From Larkinella arboricola (lineage in GTDB: Bacteria > Bacteroidota > Bacteroidia > Cytophagales > Spirosomataceae), in NCBI RefSeq assembly GCF_003259745.1, contig NZ_QLMC01000003.1, positions 868,001-932,000 on the forward strand: 64,000 nt of DNA, written 5' to 3'. Of the stretch, positions 41,503 to 51,680 are shown piece after piece. The notes under the pieces were generated by a model that worked only from the letters and a program-made list of their open reading frames with translations, made no database searches and was not told the origin of the DNA. The translations under genes were made by a program, and so were the position numbers. Numbering within the stretch: position 1 is the first letter of the stretch; each line of letters begins with the position of its first letter.

Positions 41503-41940
41503 CTAGAACTCTCCAATATCTTCATTCCAGACCTCCGGTTTCTGCGCGATGAACTGATTCATCATGTCCACGCATTCGGGCAGGTCCAGATCGATTACTT
41601 CCACGCCATGTTGTTCCATAAACTCCCGCGCTCCGGCAAACGTCCGCGACTCGCCGACGATCACTTTCGGGATTTTGAACTGCACGATGGTTCCGGCACA
41701 CATATAACACGGCATGAGTGTGGAATAAATAACGGTATTGCGGAAGGAACCGACGCGCCCGGCATTGTTGAGACAGTCCATCTCACCGTGCAGAATCGGG
41801 TTGTCTTCCTGCACCCGTTTATTGTGACCCGACGCCACCAGCTGGCCGTCTTTCACCAGCGCCGAGCCAATGGGAATGCCACCTTCCGACAAGCTCTTAC
41901 GAGCCTGCCGAATGGCTTCCTGCATGAATTCGTCTATCAT
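41503..41940 (-). CDS. Nucleoside/cytosine deaminase family protein
   Basis: A zinc-dependent deaminase of 145 residues. The catalytic HGEMDCL (HxE) supplies the His ligand and the proton-shuttle Glu, and PCYMCAGTI (PCxxC) supplies the two Cys ligands. The sequence from IPIGSALVKDGQLVASGHNK onward and the acidic C-terminus (ECVDMMNQFIAQKPEVWNED) resemble yeast-type cytosine deaminase (Fcy1) more than TadA, so the preferred substrate may be cytosine, guanine or a nucleoside. It has no C-terminal TadA-like tRNA-binding arm. Confidence 0.9.
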   Translation of the reverse strand: MIDEFMQEAIRQARKSLSEGGIPIGSALVKDGQLVASGHNKRVQEDNPILHGEMDCLNNAGRVGSFRNTVIYSTLMPCYMCAGTIVQFKIPKVIVGESRTFAGAREFMEQHGVEVIDLDLPECVDMMNQFIAQKPEVWNEDIGEF

Positions 41941-42031
41941 GTAGAGCAGATTTTAGATTGTATTGTGATCGTCCACCGATTGAAGCGGGGCTGGACTAAA
42001 ACCGTTTAGAAAGGCTCATTTATCAGGCGGG

Positions 42032-44392
42032 TTAACGCCGACGGCGTTCTTTGGCGGGTTTGGCGTCCTTTTCCCGTTTGCTACCCGCCGATGAGCCCGA
42101 CCGTTTCCGGGAGCGGCCTTCCCCTTCGGCAGCGCCCCGGCGAGTCAGGCGGGTTTTCATCGAACCATTTGGTGTACTTTTACCATCAACCAGCCATAAA
42201 TCCAGACTCCGGCGGGCCAGGTTGGCTTCTTTAACGCGGACCTTTACGGTATCACCAAAGGCAAAAATCCGTTTGTTGCGCTTGCCGATCAGCCGGTAGT
42301 TATCCTTATCGAATTCGTAGAAATCATCTTCGAGATCCGTCATCCGGACTAATCCCTCGGCGCTGGTTTCGGCGATTTCGACAAACATACCGAAGTCGGT
42401 TACGCCCGTAATCACACCGGTAAACTCCTGATCGCGGTCCATCCGGCTCATGAACTCCACCTGCTTGTATTTGATGGACGCCCGTTCGGCTTCGACGGCC
42501 ACGCGCTCACGGTCGGACGACTGTTTGCAGCGGGCTTCGTACTCTTCCCGATCCACCGATTTGCCGCCGTTCAGGTAATGCTGCAACAGCCGGTGGGCCA
42601 TCATATCCGGGTAACGACGAATGGGGGAGGTAAAATGCGAATACCGCCGGAACGCCAGCCCGAAGTGCCCAATGTCCTCGGTGCTGTAGCGGGCTTTGGC
42701 CATCGTTCGGATGGCGAGTTGTTGCAGCGCATTCTGCTCCGGCTGCCCTTCCAGGTCCTCCATCATCGTATTGAACGATTTGGACAGCTCTTTCTCGTTA
42801 TCGACTTTGAGCTTGTAGCCAAACCGTCCGGCAAAGGTGGCAAACGTCCGCAGTTTCTCGAAATCCGGCGAATCGTGTACCCGGTAGACCATCACGTTCG
42901 GGTGTTCTCCGCGCGACAAGTTGTGCACAAATTCGGCCACCCGCTTGTTGGCCAGCAACATAAACTCCTCAATCAGCTTGTGCGCATCTTTCCGGACTTT
43001 CGGATAGACCGATAGCGGCACCCCGTTCTCGTCGAGCTTGAATTTCACTTCAACGGTTTCGAAATTAATTGCGCCGTGCCGGAATCGTTCGTCGCGCAGT
43101 TTAAACGCCAGTTCGTTAAGCAGCCGCAGTTCTTCCAGGTAATCGCCCTGGCCGCTATCCACCACTTCCTGCGCTTCTTCGTAGGCAAACCGCCGGTCGG
43201 AATGAATCACCGTACGGCCAAACCATTCTTTCTTGATTTTGGCGTCGGGCGTCATTTCAAAAACGGCCGAAAAGGTCAGTTTATCCTCATTCGGGCGCAG
43301 CGAACACAGGTTGTTCGACAGTTTTTCGGGCAACATCGGAACCACACGGTCCACCAGATAAACAGACGTGCCGCGTTTGTAGGCTTCGTCCTCCAGGGCC
43401 GTTCCCATCCGAATGTAATGGGTTACGTCGGCGATGTGCACCCCGATTTCGTAATTGCCATTGTCCAGCATCTGAACCGACAGCGCATCGTCGAAATCTT
43501 TGGCATCTTCGGGGTCAATCGTAAACGTCGTCACCTCGCGCATATCCCGCCGTTTGGCAATTTCCTCTTCCGGAATCTGCTCCGAAATTCCTTCGGATTC
43601 CTTTTCAACGGCATCCGGGAAATGAATCGGCAATCCAAATTCGGCCAGGATGGCGTGCATTTCGGTATTGTGTTCACCGGCTTTTCCCAGAACAGAAATT
43701 ACTTCGCCCTCGGGCCGGTGCCGACCATCGGGAAAGCGCGTCATCCGGACAATGACTTTATCGCCGTCTTTGGCTTCCCCCAGTTTATCTTTCGGGATGT
43801 AAATTTCCTCGTAAAGCTTTTTGCTGTCAGGAATCACCTGTCCGTAATTCGGCCAGGTTTCAATCCGGCCAACCAGCTCCGCACGGCCCCGTTCCACAAT
43901 TTCTGTCACCCGGCCTTCAATCCGGCGGCTACGGCCCTGCGAACGGCTTCCGGAGGAGGAGCCACTCAATCGCTTCACTTTGACGGTATCACCATCGACG
44001 GCGCCGTTCAGGTCTTCGGTACTGACGTAAATATCGTCGTCACGGTCGCCCGAACCGGTGCTGACAAAGGCAAACCGGGGGTTGACGTGATCGACAACGC
44101 CCTCACTGGTCTGGTCGCTTTCGTTAAACTGGTACGTTCCGTCGGCGTGGCGGGTTAATACTCCGTCATCGGTCAGTTCGCCAATCAAACCATTGGTCAG
44201 GAGCTTCATTTTCCGGTCGTGCACATCGAAGTTATCCAGTACATCGGCCTGCGAAAAGGATGCTCCACTATTTATCTCAAAAAAAGCCGCAATGTCATTT
44301 TTCATTTCATCCAGAAATGAATTAGCCGACGGAACCGAACGGTTCTGCGCGCTTCGGCGGTTTTCTCGTGGTTTATTTCTATTATTTCTCAT
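42032..44392 (-). CDS. rnr: Ribonuclease R
   Basis: A 786-residue processive 3'-5' exoribonuclease. The N-terminal ~75 residues are a basic tail plus a winged-helix-like region, then cold-shock domains (YIPKDKLGEAKDGDKVIVRMT). The RNB catalytic domain begins with TIDPEDAKDFDDALSV near residue 300, where the Asp cluster binds Mg. HYTSP-like region SHFTSPIRRYPDMMAHRLL near residue 595 is also typical. An S1 domain (FTGVITGVTDFGMFVEI) and a basic Lys/Arg-rich C-terminus follow. It degrades structured RNA and acts in trans-translation and ribosome quality control. Confidence 0.96.
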   Translation of the reverse strand: MRNNRNKPRENRRSAQNRSVPSANSFLDEMKNDIAAFFEINSGASFSQADVLDNFDVHDRKMKLLTNGLIGELTDDGVLTRHADGTYQFNESDQTSEGVVDHVNPRFAFVSTGSGDRDDDIYVSTEDLNGAVDGDTVKVKRLSGSSSGSRSQGRSRRIEGRVTEIVERGRAELVGRIETWPNYGQVIPDSKKLYEEIYIPKDKLGEAKDGDKVIVRMTRFPDGRHRPEGEVISVLGKAGEHNTEMHAILAEFGLPIHFPDAVEKESEGISEQIPEEEIAKRRDMREVTTFTIDPEDAKDFDDALSVQMLDNGNYEIGVHIADVTHYIRMGTALEDEAYKRGTSVYLVDRVVPMLPEKLSNNLCSLRPNEDKLTFSAVFEMTPDAKIKKEWFGRTVIHSDRRFAYEEAQEVVDSGQGDYLEELRLLNELAFKLRDERFRHGAINFETVEVKFKLDENGVPLSVYPKVRKDAHKLIEEFMLLANKRVAEFVHNLSRGEHPNVMVYRVHDSPDFEKLRTFATFAGRFGYKLKVDNEKELSKSFNTMMEDLEGQPEQNALQQLAIRTMAKARYSTEDIGHFGLAFRRYSHFTSPIRRYPDMMAHRLLQHYLNGGKSVDREEYEARCKQSSDRERVAVEAERASIKYKQVEFMSRMDRDQEFTGVITGVTDFGMFVEIAETSAEGLVRMTDLEDDFYEFDKDNYRLIGKRNKRIFAFGDTVKVRVKEANLARRSLDLWLVDGKSTPNGSMKTRLTRRGAAEGEGRSRKRSGSSAGSKREKDAKPAKERRRR

Positions 44393-44483
44393 GTTTTTTG
44401 GAAAAGGGTGTTACTCAGAGCCTCAGAGCGACTCTTTGATTAACTATAATTCTCTCTGATTAGCTTTGTGTAACAACAAAAAA

Positions 44484-45215
44484 TTACTCCAGTCGCGTAA
44501 TGCGCTGTTCTTCTACCAGAGGAGCGCCCAGCAAACGGAGGTATACCTGCACCAGCGTCACAATGGATGCCCGGGCGTATTCCCGTACGCTGGTTAGCCC
44601 TTTCTTCTGGTAGTATACTAAACTAGTTTGGTCGCCGGTCAGTTCGAGCGGTTGAGTGGGCAGATTCAGGACGGCGGCCAGCAAATCGAGCGGAACAAAG
44701 TGACGGCTATCTCCAAAACGCCACATTTCCAGTACATCCTGATGGGGAATATCCCAGGGCTTACGGCCCGACAGTCGCAGGGTGGTTGGCAGTTGGTGAC
44801 CGTGAACCAGCATCCGGCGGCACAGATACGGGTAGTCAAACTCTTTCCCGTTGTGGGCGCAGAGAATGAGTTCGTTAGCGGGGTATTTTTCAATCAGATT
44901 AATAAACTCACCCAGCAGCGCTTCTTCGTTATCGTTGGCAATTGTTTTTACTTTCAGGAATATATTGTCGTCATCGTCCCAGTACAGCCCCCCGATCCCG
45001 ATGCAGACAATTTTACCATATTCGGCGTAGTAGGAAGCCCGCATATCGTACCACTTAGCCACCGACCAGTTTTCTTCGTTCTGGAAAAAACTGGTTTTCT
45101 GCCCCCACTGCTGTTGTATTCGCTCATCCAGATCGTTGTACGAAGGCGCTCCGGCAACGGTTTTGATATCAATAAATAAGAGGTTTTTGAGTCGTTTTTT
45201 CCAGGATACAGGCAT
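44484..45215 (-). CDS. DEDD 3'-5' exonuclease-fold protein with altered catalytic residues
   Basis: The fold is that of the predicted PolB-like 3'-5' exonuclease family of Bacteroidota. The ExoI motif, normally FLDIETV, reads FIDIKTV with Lys18 in place of the catalytic Glu. The ExoII region AHNGKEFDYPYLCRRM keeps its Asp. The ExoIII region, normally Y-x-x-x-D, reads REYARASIVTLVQVYLRL with Ser217 where Asp is expected. Two of four metal ligands are therefore missing, so the protein is probably catalytically weak or a binding protein. It lies 16 bp downstream of a small unknown gene (45232-45645), in the same direction. Confidence 0.8.
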   Translation of the reverse strand: MPVSWKKRLKNLLFIDIKTVAGAPSYNDLDERIQQQWGQKTSFFQNEENWSVAKWYDMRASYYAEYGKIVCIGIGGLYWDDDDNIFLKVKTIANDNEEALLGEFINLIEKYPANELILCAHNGKEFDYPYLCRRMLVHGHQLPTTLRLSGRKPWDIPHQDVLEMWRFGDSRHFVPLDLLAAVLNLPTQPLELTGDQTSLVYYQKKGLTSVREYARASIVTLVQVYLRLLGAPLVEEQRITRLE

Positions 45216-45231
45216 AATGATGACAAAAAGA

Positions 45232-45645
45232 TCAGGCGTGTAGGATTCCTTCCAGCCCCAACTCCTGAATTTGAATCAGGTTCTGTTCGGTAATGCTGTC
45301 AGGCACGAAGATAAACTTTTTGTCAAAAATCTGATCGCCGATGTAATAGCTAACCCAATATTGGTTATTTAAATGAAAAACATCGGGCATAATGGTCTCT
45401 ACCACGACGTGTTCGCCAGGTTGCAACCCCTCAAAATAATGCCGCAGGGTCGAGGTTGTCTGTGATTGCTGCTGCGTCTGATCGGAAAACCCGTAGCCCT
45501 TGGAGGTCACGAAGACGTTCCGGATGGCAACGTCGTTCTGATTAATCAAAAAAACCTGCCAATCGTACTGATTAAGCTCCGTCAGTTTTCGCGCAATTAC
45601 GACCTGAACGCCTTCTACCGGCAGAAACGAAATATCTCTCTTCAT
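45232..45645 (-). CDS. Conserved small Bacteroidota protein, unknown function
   Basis: I do not recognise a functional name. The 137-residue protein has alternating beta strands (VQVVIARKLTELNQYDWQVFLIN, EHVVVETIMPDVFHLNNQYW, VSYYIGDQIFDKKFIFVPDS) and no signal peptide or membrane segment. Relatives in this phylum are sometimes labelled phenylalanyl-tRNA synthetase subunit, with no domain support here. It ends 16 bp before the exonuclease-like gene start on the same strand, so they are likely co-transcribed. Confidence 0.75.
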   Translation of the reverse strand: MKRDISFLPVEGVQVVIARKLTELNQYDWQVFLINQNDVAIRNVFVTSKGYGFSDQTQQQSQTTSTLRHYFEGLQPGEHVVVETIMPDVFHLNNQYWVSYYIGDQIFDKKFIFVPDSITEQNLIQIQELGLEGILHA

Positions 45646-45719
45646 CTATTTTATACGCGCGGACCGCTGGGCGCTCCCAGTTCGTCCGTATTTCATGCAT
45701 AAATACGTTAAGTAATTAA

Positions 45720-46481
45720 TCAGACCAGCAACCGGCTTACACCCGCTGGTACGGATGTCAACTCCATTTCAAACAGATCGGCCAGATGGTGTGCCACGCG
45801 TTCGGCTACTTCCGTCACCGAAACGTCACGGCCCAGTTCAGCCTGCATGGAGGTAACGGCTTTGTCGGAAATACCGCACGGCACAATATGGTTAAAGTAA
45901 CTCAAATCCGTGTTCACATTCAGCGCAAAACCGTGCATCGTTACCCAACGGCTTGCTTTTACGCCCATTGCACAGATTTTCCGAGGGCCGTTGGATTGTT
46001 TTTTATCCGTTCGATAATCCAGCCACACGCCCGTCAGCCCATCAATCCGGCCCGCATCCAGGCCATAATCCGCCAGGGTTCGGATGATGGTTTCTTCCAG
46101 TAAACGCATATACCGGTGGATATCTGTAAAAAAATTATCCAGATCCAGAATCGGGTAACCGACCAACTGCCCCGGCCCGTGGTACGTAATATCACCACCG
46201 CGGTTGATTTTGTAATACGTCGCCCCCAGGGTCTGCAAAAACGCATCGTTCGCCAGCAAGTGATCTTCCTTACCGCTTTTCCCCAGCGTATAAACGTGGG
46301 GGTGCTGACAAAATAAAACGTAGTTGGGTGTCAACGTTTGTGCGTCAACTGGCAGATTCCGATTGGCAATCTTGGCCGCAACAATTTCCGCCAGCAACCG
46401 TTCCTGATAGTCCCAACTCAACTGATAATCAATAAGTCCCAGATCCTGAACCTGGACTTGTTTATTGCAAATGGTGTTCAT
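45720..46481 (-). CDS. lipB: Lipoyl(octanoyl) transferase LipB
   Basis: LipB moves octanoyl from acyl carrier protein onto the lipoyl domains of pyruvate and 2-oxoglutarate dehydrogenases and glycine-cleavage H protein. The diagnostic stretch GGDITYHGPGQLVGYPILDL is intact, and the catalytic region IVPCGISDKAVTSM holds the nucleophilic Cys and Lys. At 253 residues it is slightly longer than the ~215 of E. coli LipB, with an N-terminal extension of ~30 residues. It is transcribed divergently from yraN. Glycine-cleavage P protein (gcvP) lies 2 kb away and depends on lipoylated H protein. Confidence 0.95.
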   Translation of the reverse strand: MNTICNKQVQVQDLGLIDYQLSWDYQERLLAEIVAAKIANRNLPVDAQTLTPNYVLFCQHPHVYTLGKSGKEDHLLANDAFLQTLGATYYKINRGGDITYHGPGQLVGYPILDLDNFFTDIHRYMRLLEETIIRTLADYGLDAGRIDGLTGVWLDYRTDKKQSNGPRKICAMGVKASRWVTMHGFALNVNTDLSYFNHIVPCGISDKAVTSMQAELGRDVSVTEVAERVAHHLADLFEMELTSVPAGVSRLLV

Positions 46482-46573
46482 GTCGGCCTAGTCCTTAGAG
46501 AAAAAACACCAAAACCGGGCCTTTTCGTTCGTATCTATTCCGATCGTTTTGCGTCTAAGCGTAAAACAAGTTT

Positions 46574-46927
46574 ATGGCACAGCATAATGACACCGGCAAA
46601 AAGGGCGAAGACGAAGCCGTCCGCTACCTCGAACAGAAAGGCTACGAGGTACTGGAACGCAACTACCGCCATCAGCACGCGGAAATCGATCTGGTCGCCC
46701 AAAAGGACAAACTGGTGGTTTTCGTAGAAGTTAAAACGCGCAGCAACACCCGTTTTGGCAATCCCGAAGCGTTTGTTACTTACACCAAAGCCAGGCTGAT
46801 CATGAAAGCGGCCGAGCATTATATTTTTACGAAGGACTGGCAACACGATGTGCGTTTTGACGTTATCGCCGTAACGGTATTATCCGACGAAGTGACCATC
46901 AGGCACCTGGAAGATGCCTTTTACTGA
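46574..46927 (+). CDS. YraN family protein (UPF0102)
   Basis: A 117-residue nuclease-fold protein. GKKGEDEAVRYLEQKGYEVLERNYR, AEIDLVAQKDKLVVFVEVKTRS and PEAFVTYTKARLIMKAAEHYI are the conserved blocks. The E-x-D...E-V-K arrangement (EIDLVA...VEVKTR) is the PD-(D/E)XK nuclease core, shared with Holliday-junction resolvases. The physiological role of YraN is not established. It is short, of normal length and likely monocistronic, 68 bp ahead of the S41 peptidase gene. Confidence 0.93.
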   Translation: MAQHNDTGKKGEDEAVRYLEQKGYEVLERNYRHQHAEIDLVAQKDKLVVFVEVKTRSNTRFGNPEAFVTYTKARLIMKAAEHYIFTKDWQHDVRFDVIAVTVLSDEVTIRHLEDAFY

Positions 46928-46994
46928 TTTTGTTTCCCTAAAAAAAAACGGTAGATTCGGGAATAGAACGAATCGATTCATTTAGTAAAACAGT

Positions 46995-48521
46995 ATGCGG
47001 TTCCTCGTGTTGCTGATGGCGCTGACCGTCGGCACGGCTTATTGTTTTCCGGCTCCTCCGAAAAAAACGGCCTACCGCCCCCGGGTGTATACCGTTGAAC
47101 AGCTTCGGAGCGATTTTGCGATTCTTCGGAAGACGCTGGAAGAGCGACATCCGAGCCTGTACCGGTATATCCCGTCCGAAAAAATGAATCAGCGGTTTGA
47201 TTCGGTGTTCCGGCAGCTTTACCGCCCGATGACCGAAGTAGAGTTCCGCGAACTGCTCCGCCCCCTCATTGTGCAGATCCGTTGTGGGCATACCGATGTG
47301 CAGGAATCCCTCTCCACCAGTCGCTCAAGCCGAAAACCGCAGCCCGAATGGTTGCCGTTCGATATTATTCTGCAAAATAACCGGATGTTTATCGGACGTA
47401 ACCGCAGCACGGACTCATCGCTTATCTGCGGTACCGAAGTGCTTAAGCTAGGCAACCATTCCGTTAGAGAAATTATTCAGGCCGCCCGCGACCGCTGGCC
47501 GTCAGACGGTTACAACCAGACCTTCAAAAATTATTTTCTGGAATTATACCACCTCGAAGAAACGTACTGGCGACATTTTGGCGGGCGCTCTCCCTGGACA
47601 CTGACCGTTCGGGACACCACCGGCACGGAACGCATGACGACCGTTCGACGCCGACCGGTTGCTTCGGGCGACATCCCAGCGGCCCCAACTCCCACGACTG
47701 TCAGGCGCAGTAAAAAAAGCCGTCATCGGACCGAAGCGTCGTATAACGAGGATGATGCCAAGCTGCAACTGATGCGTTCCCTGCATTTTATTAACAGCGA
47801 TTCAACTGCCGCCATGCTGATTATCAACAGCTTTGGCTACGACCGTTACCAGTCATTTCACCGAGAAGTATTCGAAACGCTGGAAAAACAAAAAGTGCAG
47901 GACCTGGTCATTGACTTGCGGCAAAATACCGGGGGCAACGCCGAAATCGGGTCAGATTTGATGTCATACCTCATGAAATCGGATTTCCGGCAGGTCGACC
48001 GGGCGGAGTGCCGGGTGCGCCGACCTAATTCCTGTTCGTATTTTGACCGGAAAGAAAAACGGGTTTTGCGCCAGAACTTCCGGTTTATGAAGTCAGAAGG
48101 TGGCCGTTATCAGTTTGGCAAATCCAACGTTGGCTGGAACAAACCCGCTTCCGAACACCGCTTTACCGGTCGGGTTTACATTCTGACCAGTGGCCGCACA
48201 TTCTCAGCGGCTTCCATCTTTACGGCCAGCCTGAAAGCCCAGCGGGCGGTAACGATCATCGGTCAGGAAACCGGCGGGGGCGAAGCAGGCTGCAACGGCG
48301 GCATCATCCAGACACTGACCCTGCCCGAAACCCGGCTGCGCGTTCGGTTTCCGGTATTCTGGATTGCAACGGCCAGCCGAAATCCAGATCAAGGCCGGGG
48401 TGTAATGCCCGATTATCCGATTGAATACACCGTTCGGGACCGCATCAAACAGCGCGACCGGGATCTGGAAAAAGCCCTGGAACTCATTCAGGCCGGAAAG
48501 CAGAAAATGACGTTCCGCTAA
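46995..48521 (+). CDS. S41-family peptidase (tail-specific protease-like)
   Basis: A signal peptide (FLVLLMALTVGTAYC) precedes an N-terminal helical domain. The C-terminal half is an S41 peptidase core: QDLVIDLRQNTGGNAEIGSD, then RFTGRVYILTSGRTFSAASIF with the catalytic Ser of the GxTFSAA block, and IIGQETGGGEAGCNGG. No clear PDZ domain is visible between them, so it is more like the C-terminal-processing-protease subset without PDZ. It likely cleaves periplasmic or surface proteins. At 508 residues it is complete and ends 16 bp before a strong terminator. Confidence 0.9.
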   Translation: MRFLVLLMALTVGTAYCFPAPPKKTAYRPRVYTVEQLRSDFAILRKTLEERHPSLYRYIPSEKMNQRFDSVFRQLYRPMTEVEFRELLRPLIVQIRCGHTDVQESLSTSRSSRKPQPEWLPFDIILQNNRMFIGRNRSTDSSLICGTEVLKLGNHSVREIIQAARDRWPSDGYNQTFKNYFLELYHLEETYWRHFGGRSPWTLTVRDTTGTERMTTVRRRPVASGDIPAAPTPTTVRRSKKSRHRTEASYNEDDAKLQLMRSLHFINSDSTAAMLIINSFGYDRYQSFHREVFETLEKQKVQDLVIDLRQNTGGNAEIGSDLMSYLMKSDFRQVDRAECRVRRPNSCSYFDRKEKRVLRQNFRFMKSEGGRYQFGKSNVGWNKPASEHRFTGRVYILTSGRTFSAASIFTASLKAQRAVTIIGQETGGGEAGCNGGIIQTLTLPETRLRVRFPVFWIATASRNPDQGRGVMPDYPIEYTVRDRIKQRDRDLEKALELIQAGKQKMTFR

Positions 48522-48536
48522 TCCCCAGCAGCTAAC

Positions 48537-48572
48537 AAAAAGCCGCTCCTGATCGTCAGGAGCGGCTTTTTT
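48537..48572. terminator. Bidirectional intrinsic terminator (S41 peptidase / gcvP)
   Basis: AAAAAGCCGCTCCTGA (48537-48552) and TCAGGAGCGGCTTTTTT (48556-48572) form a 16-bp stem around TCG, with A and T runs on both sides. It serves both the S41 gene and the convergent gcvP gene. Confidence 0.94.
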
Positions 48573-48594
48573 AAAACCGTATTAAACGAAAGTA

Positions 48595-51489
48595 TCAGTT
48601 TTGATCAGCCGTTGCTGTCTCTACGGTTTCTCCGGCATATTCCTCTGTGGGCAAACACGCACAAACCAGATTGCGGTCTCCGTAGGCGTTGTCGATCCGG
48701 CTAACACTCGGCCAGAACTTGCGGGCTTTCACATAGGGCAGCGGAAAAGCGGCTTTCTCGCGGCTGTACGGGCGATCCCACTGATCGGCAATAAACACGC
48801 CAACGGTATGGGGGGCGTGTTTCAGCACGTTACTGGCTTTGTCGGCCTTGCCTTCTTCCACCTCCCGAATCTCGGCCCGGATGCTAATCAGCGCATCGCA
48901 GAAGCGGTCGAGTTCGTCTTTGGATTCCGATTCCGTTGGCTCGATCATCATCGTTCCCGGCACCGGGAAGGAAACCGTCGGCGCGTGGAAACCGTAGTCC
49001 ATCAAACGCTTCGCAATGTCTTCCACTTCGACCCCGACGGCTTTGAACGGACGGCAATCGACAATCATTTCGTGTGCGCAACGACCGTTTTTACCCGTAT
49101 ACAGAATCGGGTAATGCTCTTCCAGCCGCGTTTTCAGGTAGTTAGCGTTCAGAATGGCCGTCTTGGTCGCATTCGTCAACCCTTCCCCACCCATCATCGA
49201 AATATAGGCGTACGAAATTGTCAGGATGCTGGCCGAACCGTAGGGCGCTGCCGAAACCGCGTGAATAGCCTTATTACCACCCGTTTCGACCAGCGGATTA
49301 CCCGGAAGGAACGGTGCCAGATGCTCGACCACACCGATTGGGCCCATACCCGGACCACCACCACCGTGCGGAATGCAGAAGGTTTTGTGCAAATTCAGGT
49401 GGCAAACGTCGGCGCCAATGGTTGCCGGACTGGTCAGGCCCACCTGAGCGTTCATGTTGGCACCGTCCATGTATACCTGTCCGCCGTGTTCGTGGATAAT
49501 CTCGCAGATTTCCTTAATGGTTTCCTCAAAAACCCCGTGCGTCGACGGATAGGTCACCATCAGACACGACAGGCCGTTGCTGTATTGTTCGGCTTTGGCC
49601 CGTAGGTCGGCTACGTCGATATTACCGCGCTCGTCGCACTTCACAATGACGACTTTCATACCGGCCATCACGGCACTGGCGGGATTGGTTCCGTGTGCCG
49701 ACGACGGAATCAGCGACACGTTCCGGTGTCCTTCATTCCGGCTTTCGTGGTACGCCCGGATCACCATCAGACCCGCGTATTCGCCCTGCGCACCGGAGTT
49801 GGGTTGCAACGACATGGCCGCAAAACCGGTAATCTCACACAGCCAGCGGCTCAGGTCATCCACGAGTTTCTGGTAACCCGCTACCTGATCTTTTGGGGCA
49901 AACGGGTGAATATTTCCGAACTCCGGCCAGGTGACCGGAATCATTTCGGCGGTTGCGTTTAGTTTCATGGTGCAACTGCCGAGCGAAATCATCGAATGCA
50001 CCAGCGAAAGGTCCTTTTCTTCCAGCGACTTCAGATACCGAAGCATCTGGTGTTCGGTATGGTGCGTATTAAAGACCGGATGCGTCAGATAGTCCGACTG
50101 GCGAACCAGCCGTTCGGGCCAGTTGATCGACAGCGTTTGGGTAGCCGCATCCAGATCGCCGGAAACGCCGAAAACGTCCAGCAATTGAACCACATCATCA
50201 ATGGTTTTGGCTTCGTCGAAAGAAACGCTCACCCGTTCGTCGTCCAGATACCGCAGGTTAACCCCCGCCGTCCGGGCTGACTTCCGCAGGGATTCCACGT
50301 CATCAACCACGATGGTAATGGTGTCGAAGTAATTCTGCGTCTGAATTTTATAGTCGTTCCAGCGCAATACCGTTGCGAACAATTTGGTCAGACCGTGTAC
50401 GCGCTCGGCAATGGCCCGGAGCCGCTGCGGACCGTGATAAACGGCATAGCTGCCCGCCATAACCGCCAGCAGTACCTGCGCCGTACAGATGTTGGACGTT
50501 GCTTTTTCCCGACGAATGTGTTGTTCGCGGGTTTGCAGGGCCATCCGCAGGGCTGGGTTCCCCTGAGCGTCGACCGAAACCCCGATGATCCGGCCCGGAA
50601 TCTGCCGCTTGAACGCTTCGCGTGTGGCAAAAAAGGCCGCGTGCGGACCACCGTAGCCCACCGGCACACCAAACCGCTGCGACGAACCAACAACGATATC
50701 GGCCCCCATTTCGCCCGGAGGAGTCAGCAGTGTCAGGCTCAGCAGATCGGCGGCTACGGCCACAAAAACGTTGTGTTCGTGGGCAGCCGCAATCAGATCG
50801 GTATAGTCAAACACCTCACCGTCGGAAGCCGGATACTGCACCAACATCCCGAACAAATCCTCCTGAGTGACGTTTACCTGCTGGTGATCGCCCACCTGCA
50901 CCTTGATGCCCAGGGGTGTGGCGCGGGTTTTGATGACATCAATGGTCTGCGGATGGCAGCGTTCCGACACAAAAAAGGTCGTGGCCGATTTTTTGGCGGC
51001 CGGGCGCTGGGCGTACAAAACGTGCATAGCTTCGGCAGCGGCCGTGCCTTCATCCAGCAGCGAAGCGTTGGCGATCTCCATCCCGGTCAGGTCAATGACT
51101 ACGGTTTGGAAATTCAGCAGGGCTTCCAGCCGTCCCTGAGCAATTTCTGCCTGATAAGGGGTGTAGGCTGTGTACCAGGCCGGATTTTCCAGTATATTGC
51201 GCAGAATCACATTCGGCGTGATGGTGTCATAATACCCCGTGCCGATGTACGATTTATAAATCTTGTTTTGCTGAGCGAGCTTTTTAAAATCGGCCAGAAA
51301 CTGATGCTCTGATTTTGCCGCGGGCAGATCGAGCGGCTTTTCGAGCCGGATGAGCGCCGGAACGGTCTGATCGATGAGTTCGTCCACCGAAGCAACACCG
51401 ATGGTTTTCAGGATAGCATTCGTTTGAGAAACATCCGAACCGTTGTGACGGTCTTCGAAACGTTCCTGATAGTGTAGGTTGATCTTCAT
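48595..51489 (-). CDS. gcvP: Glycine dehydrogenase (aminomethyl-transferring), P protein
   Basis: The P protein of the glycine cleavage system decarboxylates glycine using pyridoxal phosphate and passes aminomethyl to lipoylated H protein. At 964 residues it is the fused, single-chain form. The N-terminal half contains [18 protein letters not shown] and [20 protein letters not shown]. The PLP Lys is in [18 protein letters not shown] near residue 702, and [16 protein letters not shown] is upstream of it. Flanking genes for H and T proteins are absent. It is monocistronic between two clear boundaries, with a TATTTTTG -7 element upstream at 51569-51576. Confidence 0.97.
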   Translation of the reverse strand: MKINLHYQERFEDRHNGSDVSQTNAILKTIGVASVDELIDQTVPALIRLEKPLDLPAAKSEHQFLADFKKLAQQNKIYKSYIGTGYYDTITPNVILRNILENPAWYTAYTPYQAEIAQGRLEALLNFQTVVIDLTGMEIANASLLDEGTAAAEAMHVLYAQRPAAKKSATTFFVSERCHPQTIDVIKTRATPLGIKVQVGDHQQVNVTQEDLFGMLVQYPASDGEVFDYTDLIAAAHEHNVFVAVAADLLSLTLLTPPGEMGADIVVGSSQRFGVPVGYGGPHAAFFATREAFKRQIPGRIIGVSVDAQGNPALRMALQTREQHIRREKATSNICTAQVLLAVMAGSYAVYHGPQRLRAIAERVHGLTKLFATVLRWNDYKIQTQNYFDTITIVVDDVESLRKSARTAGVNLRYLDDERVSVSFDEAKTIDDVVQLLDVFGVSGDLDAATQTLSINWPERLVRQSDYLTHPVFNTHHTEHQMLRYLKSLEEKDLSLVHSMISLGSCTMKLNATAEMIPVTWPEFGNIHPFAPKDQVAGYQKLVDDLSRWLCEITGFAAMSLQPNSGAQGEYAGLMVIRAYHESRNEGHRNVSLIPSSAHGTNPASAVMAGMKVVIVKCDERGNIDVADLRAKAEQYSNGLSCLMVTYPSTHGVFEETIKEICEIIHEHGGQVYMDGANMNAQVGLTSPATIGADVCHLNLHKTFCIPHGGGGPGMGPIGVVEHLAPFLPGNPLVETGGNKAIHAVSAAPYGSASILTISYAYISMMGGEGLTNATKTAILNANYLKTRLEEHYPILYTGKNGRCAHEMIVDCRPFKAVGVEVEDIAKRLMDYGFHAPTVSFPVPGTMMIEPTESESKDELDRFCDALISIRAEIREVEEGKADKASNVLKHAPHTVGVFIADQWDRPYSREKAAFPLPYVKARKFWPSVSRIDNAYGDRNLVCACLPTEEYAGETVETATADQN

Positions 51490-51568
51490 TACCCGTGAAG
51501 AGTGATTTAGCGTCGAAAGAAGTGACTTTCTTTATATAGTAGGTACTCGAATTTTTAGATTATACTTA

Positions 51569-51576
51569 CAAAAATA
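51569..51576 (-). promoter_or_regulatory. -7 promoter element for gcvP
   Basis: On the minus strand these bases read TATTTTTG, fitting TAnnTTTG. They lie 80 bases upstream of the gcvP start in an AT-rich gap. No clear -33 TTG at the right distance was found. Confidence 0.5.
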
Positions 51577-51680
51577 CAAATAATAAATGAACCTGTTTGG
51601 TTCCGTTTCATGAATCCGGTTACGTTTTGCTTTTATCCTGTTATTATTAAATTATAGCCTGTTTTTTGCGCAATCCTATA

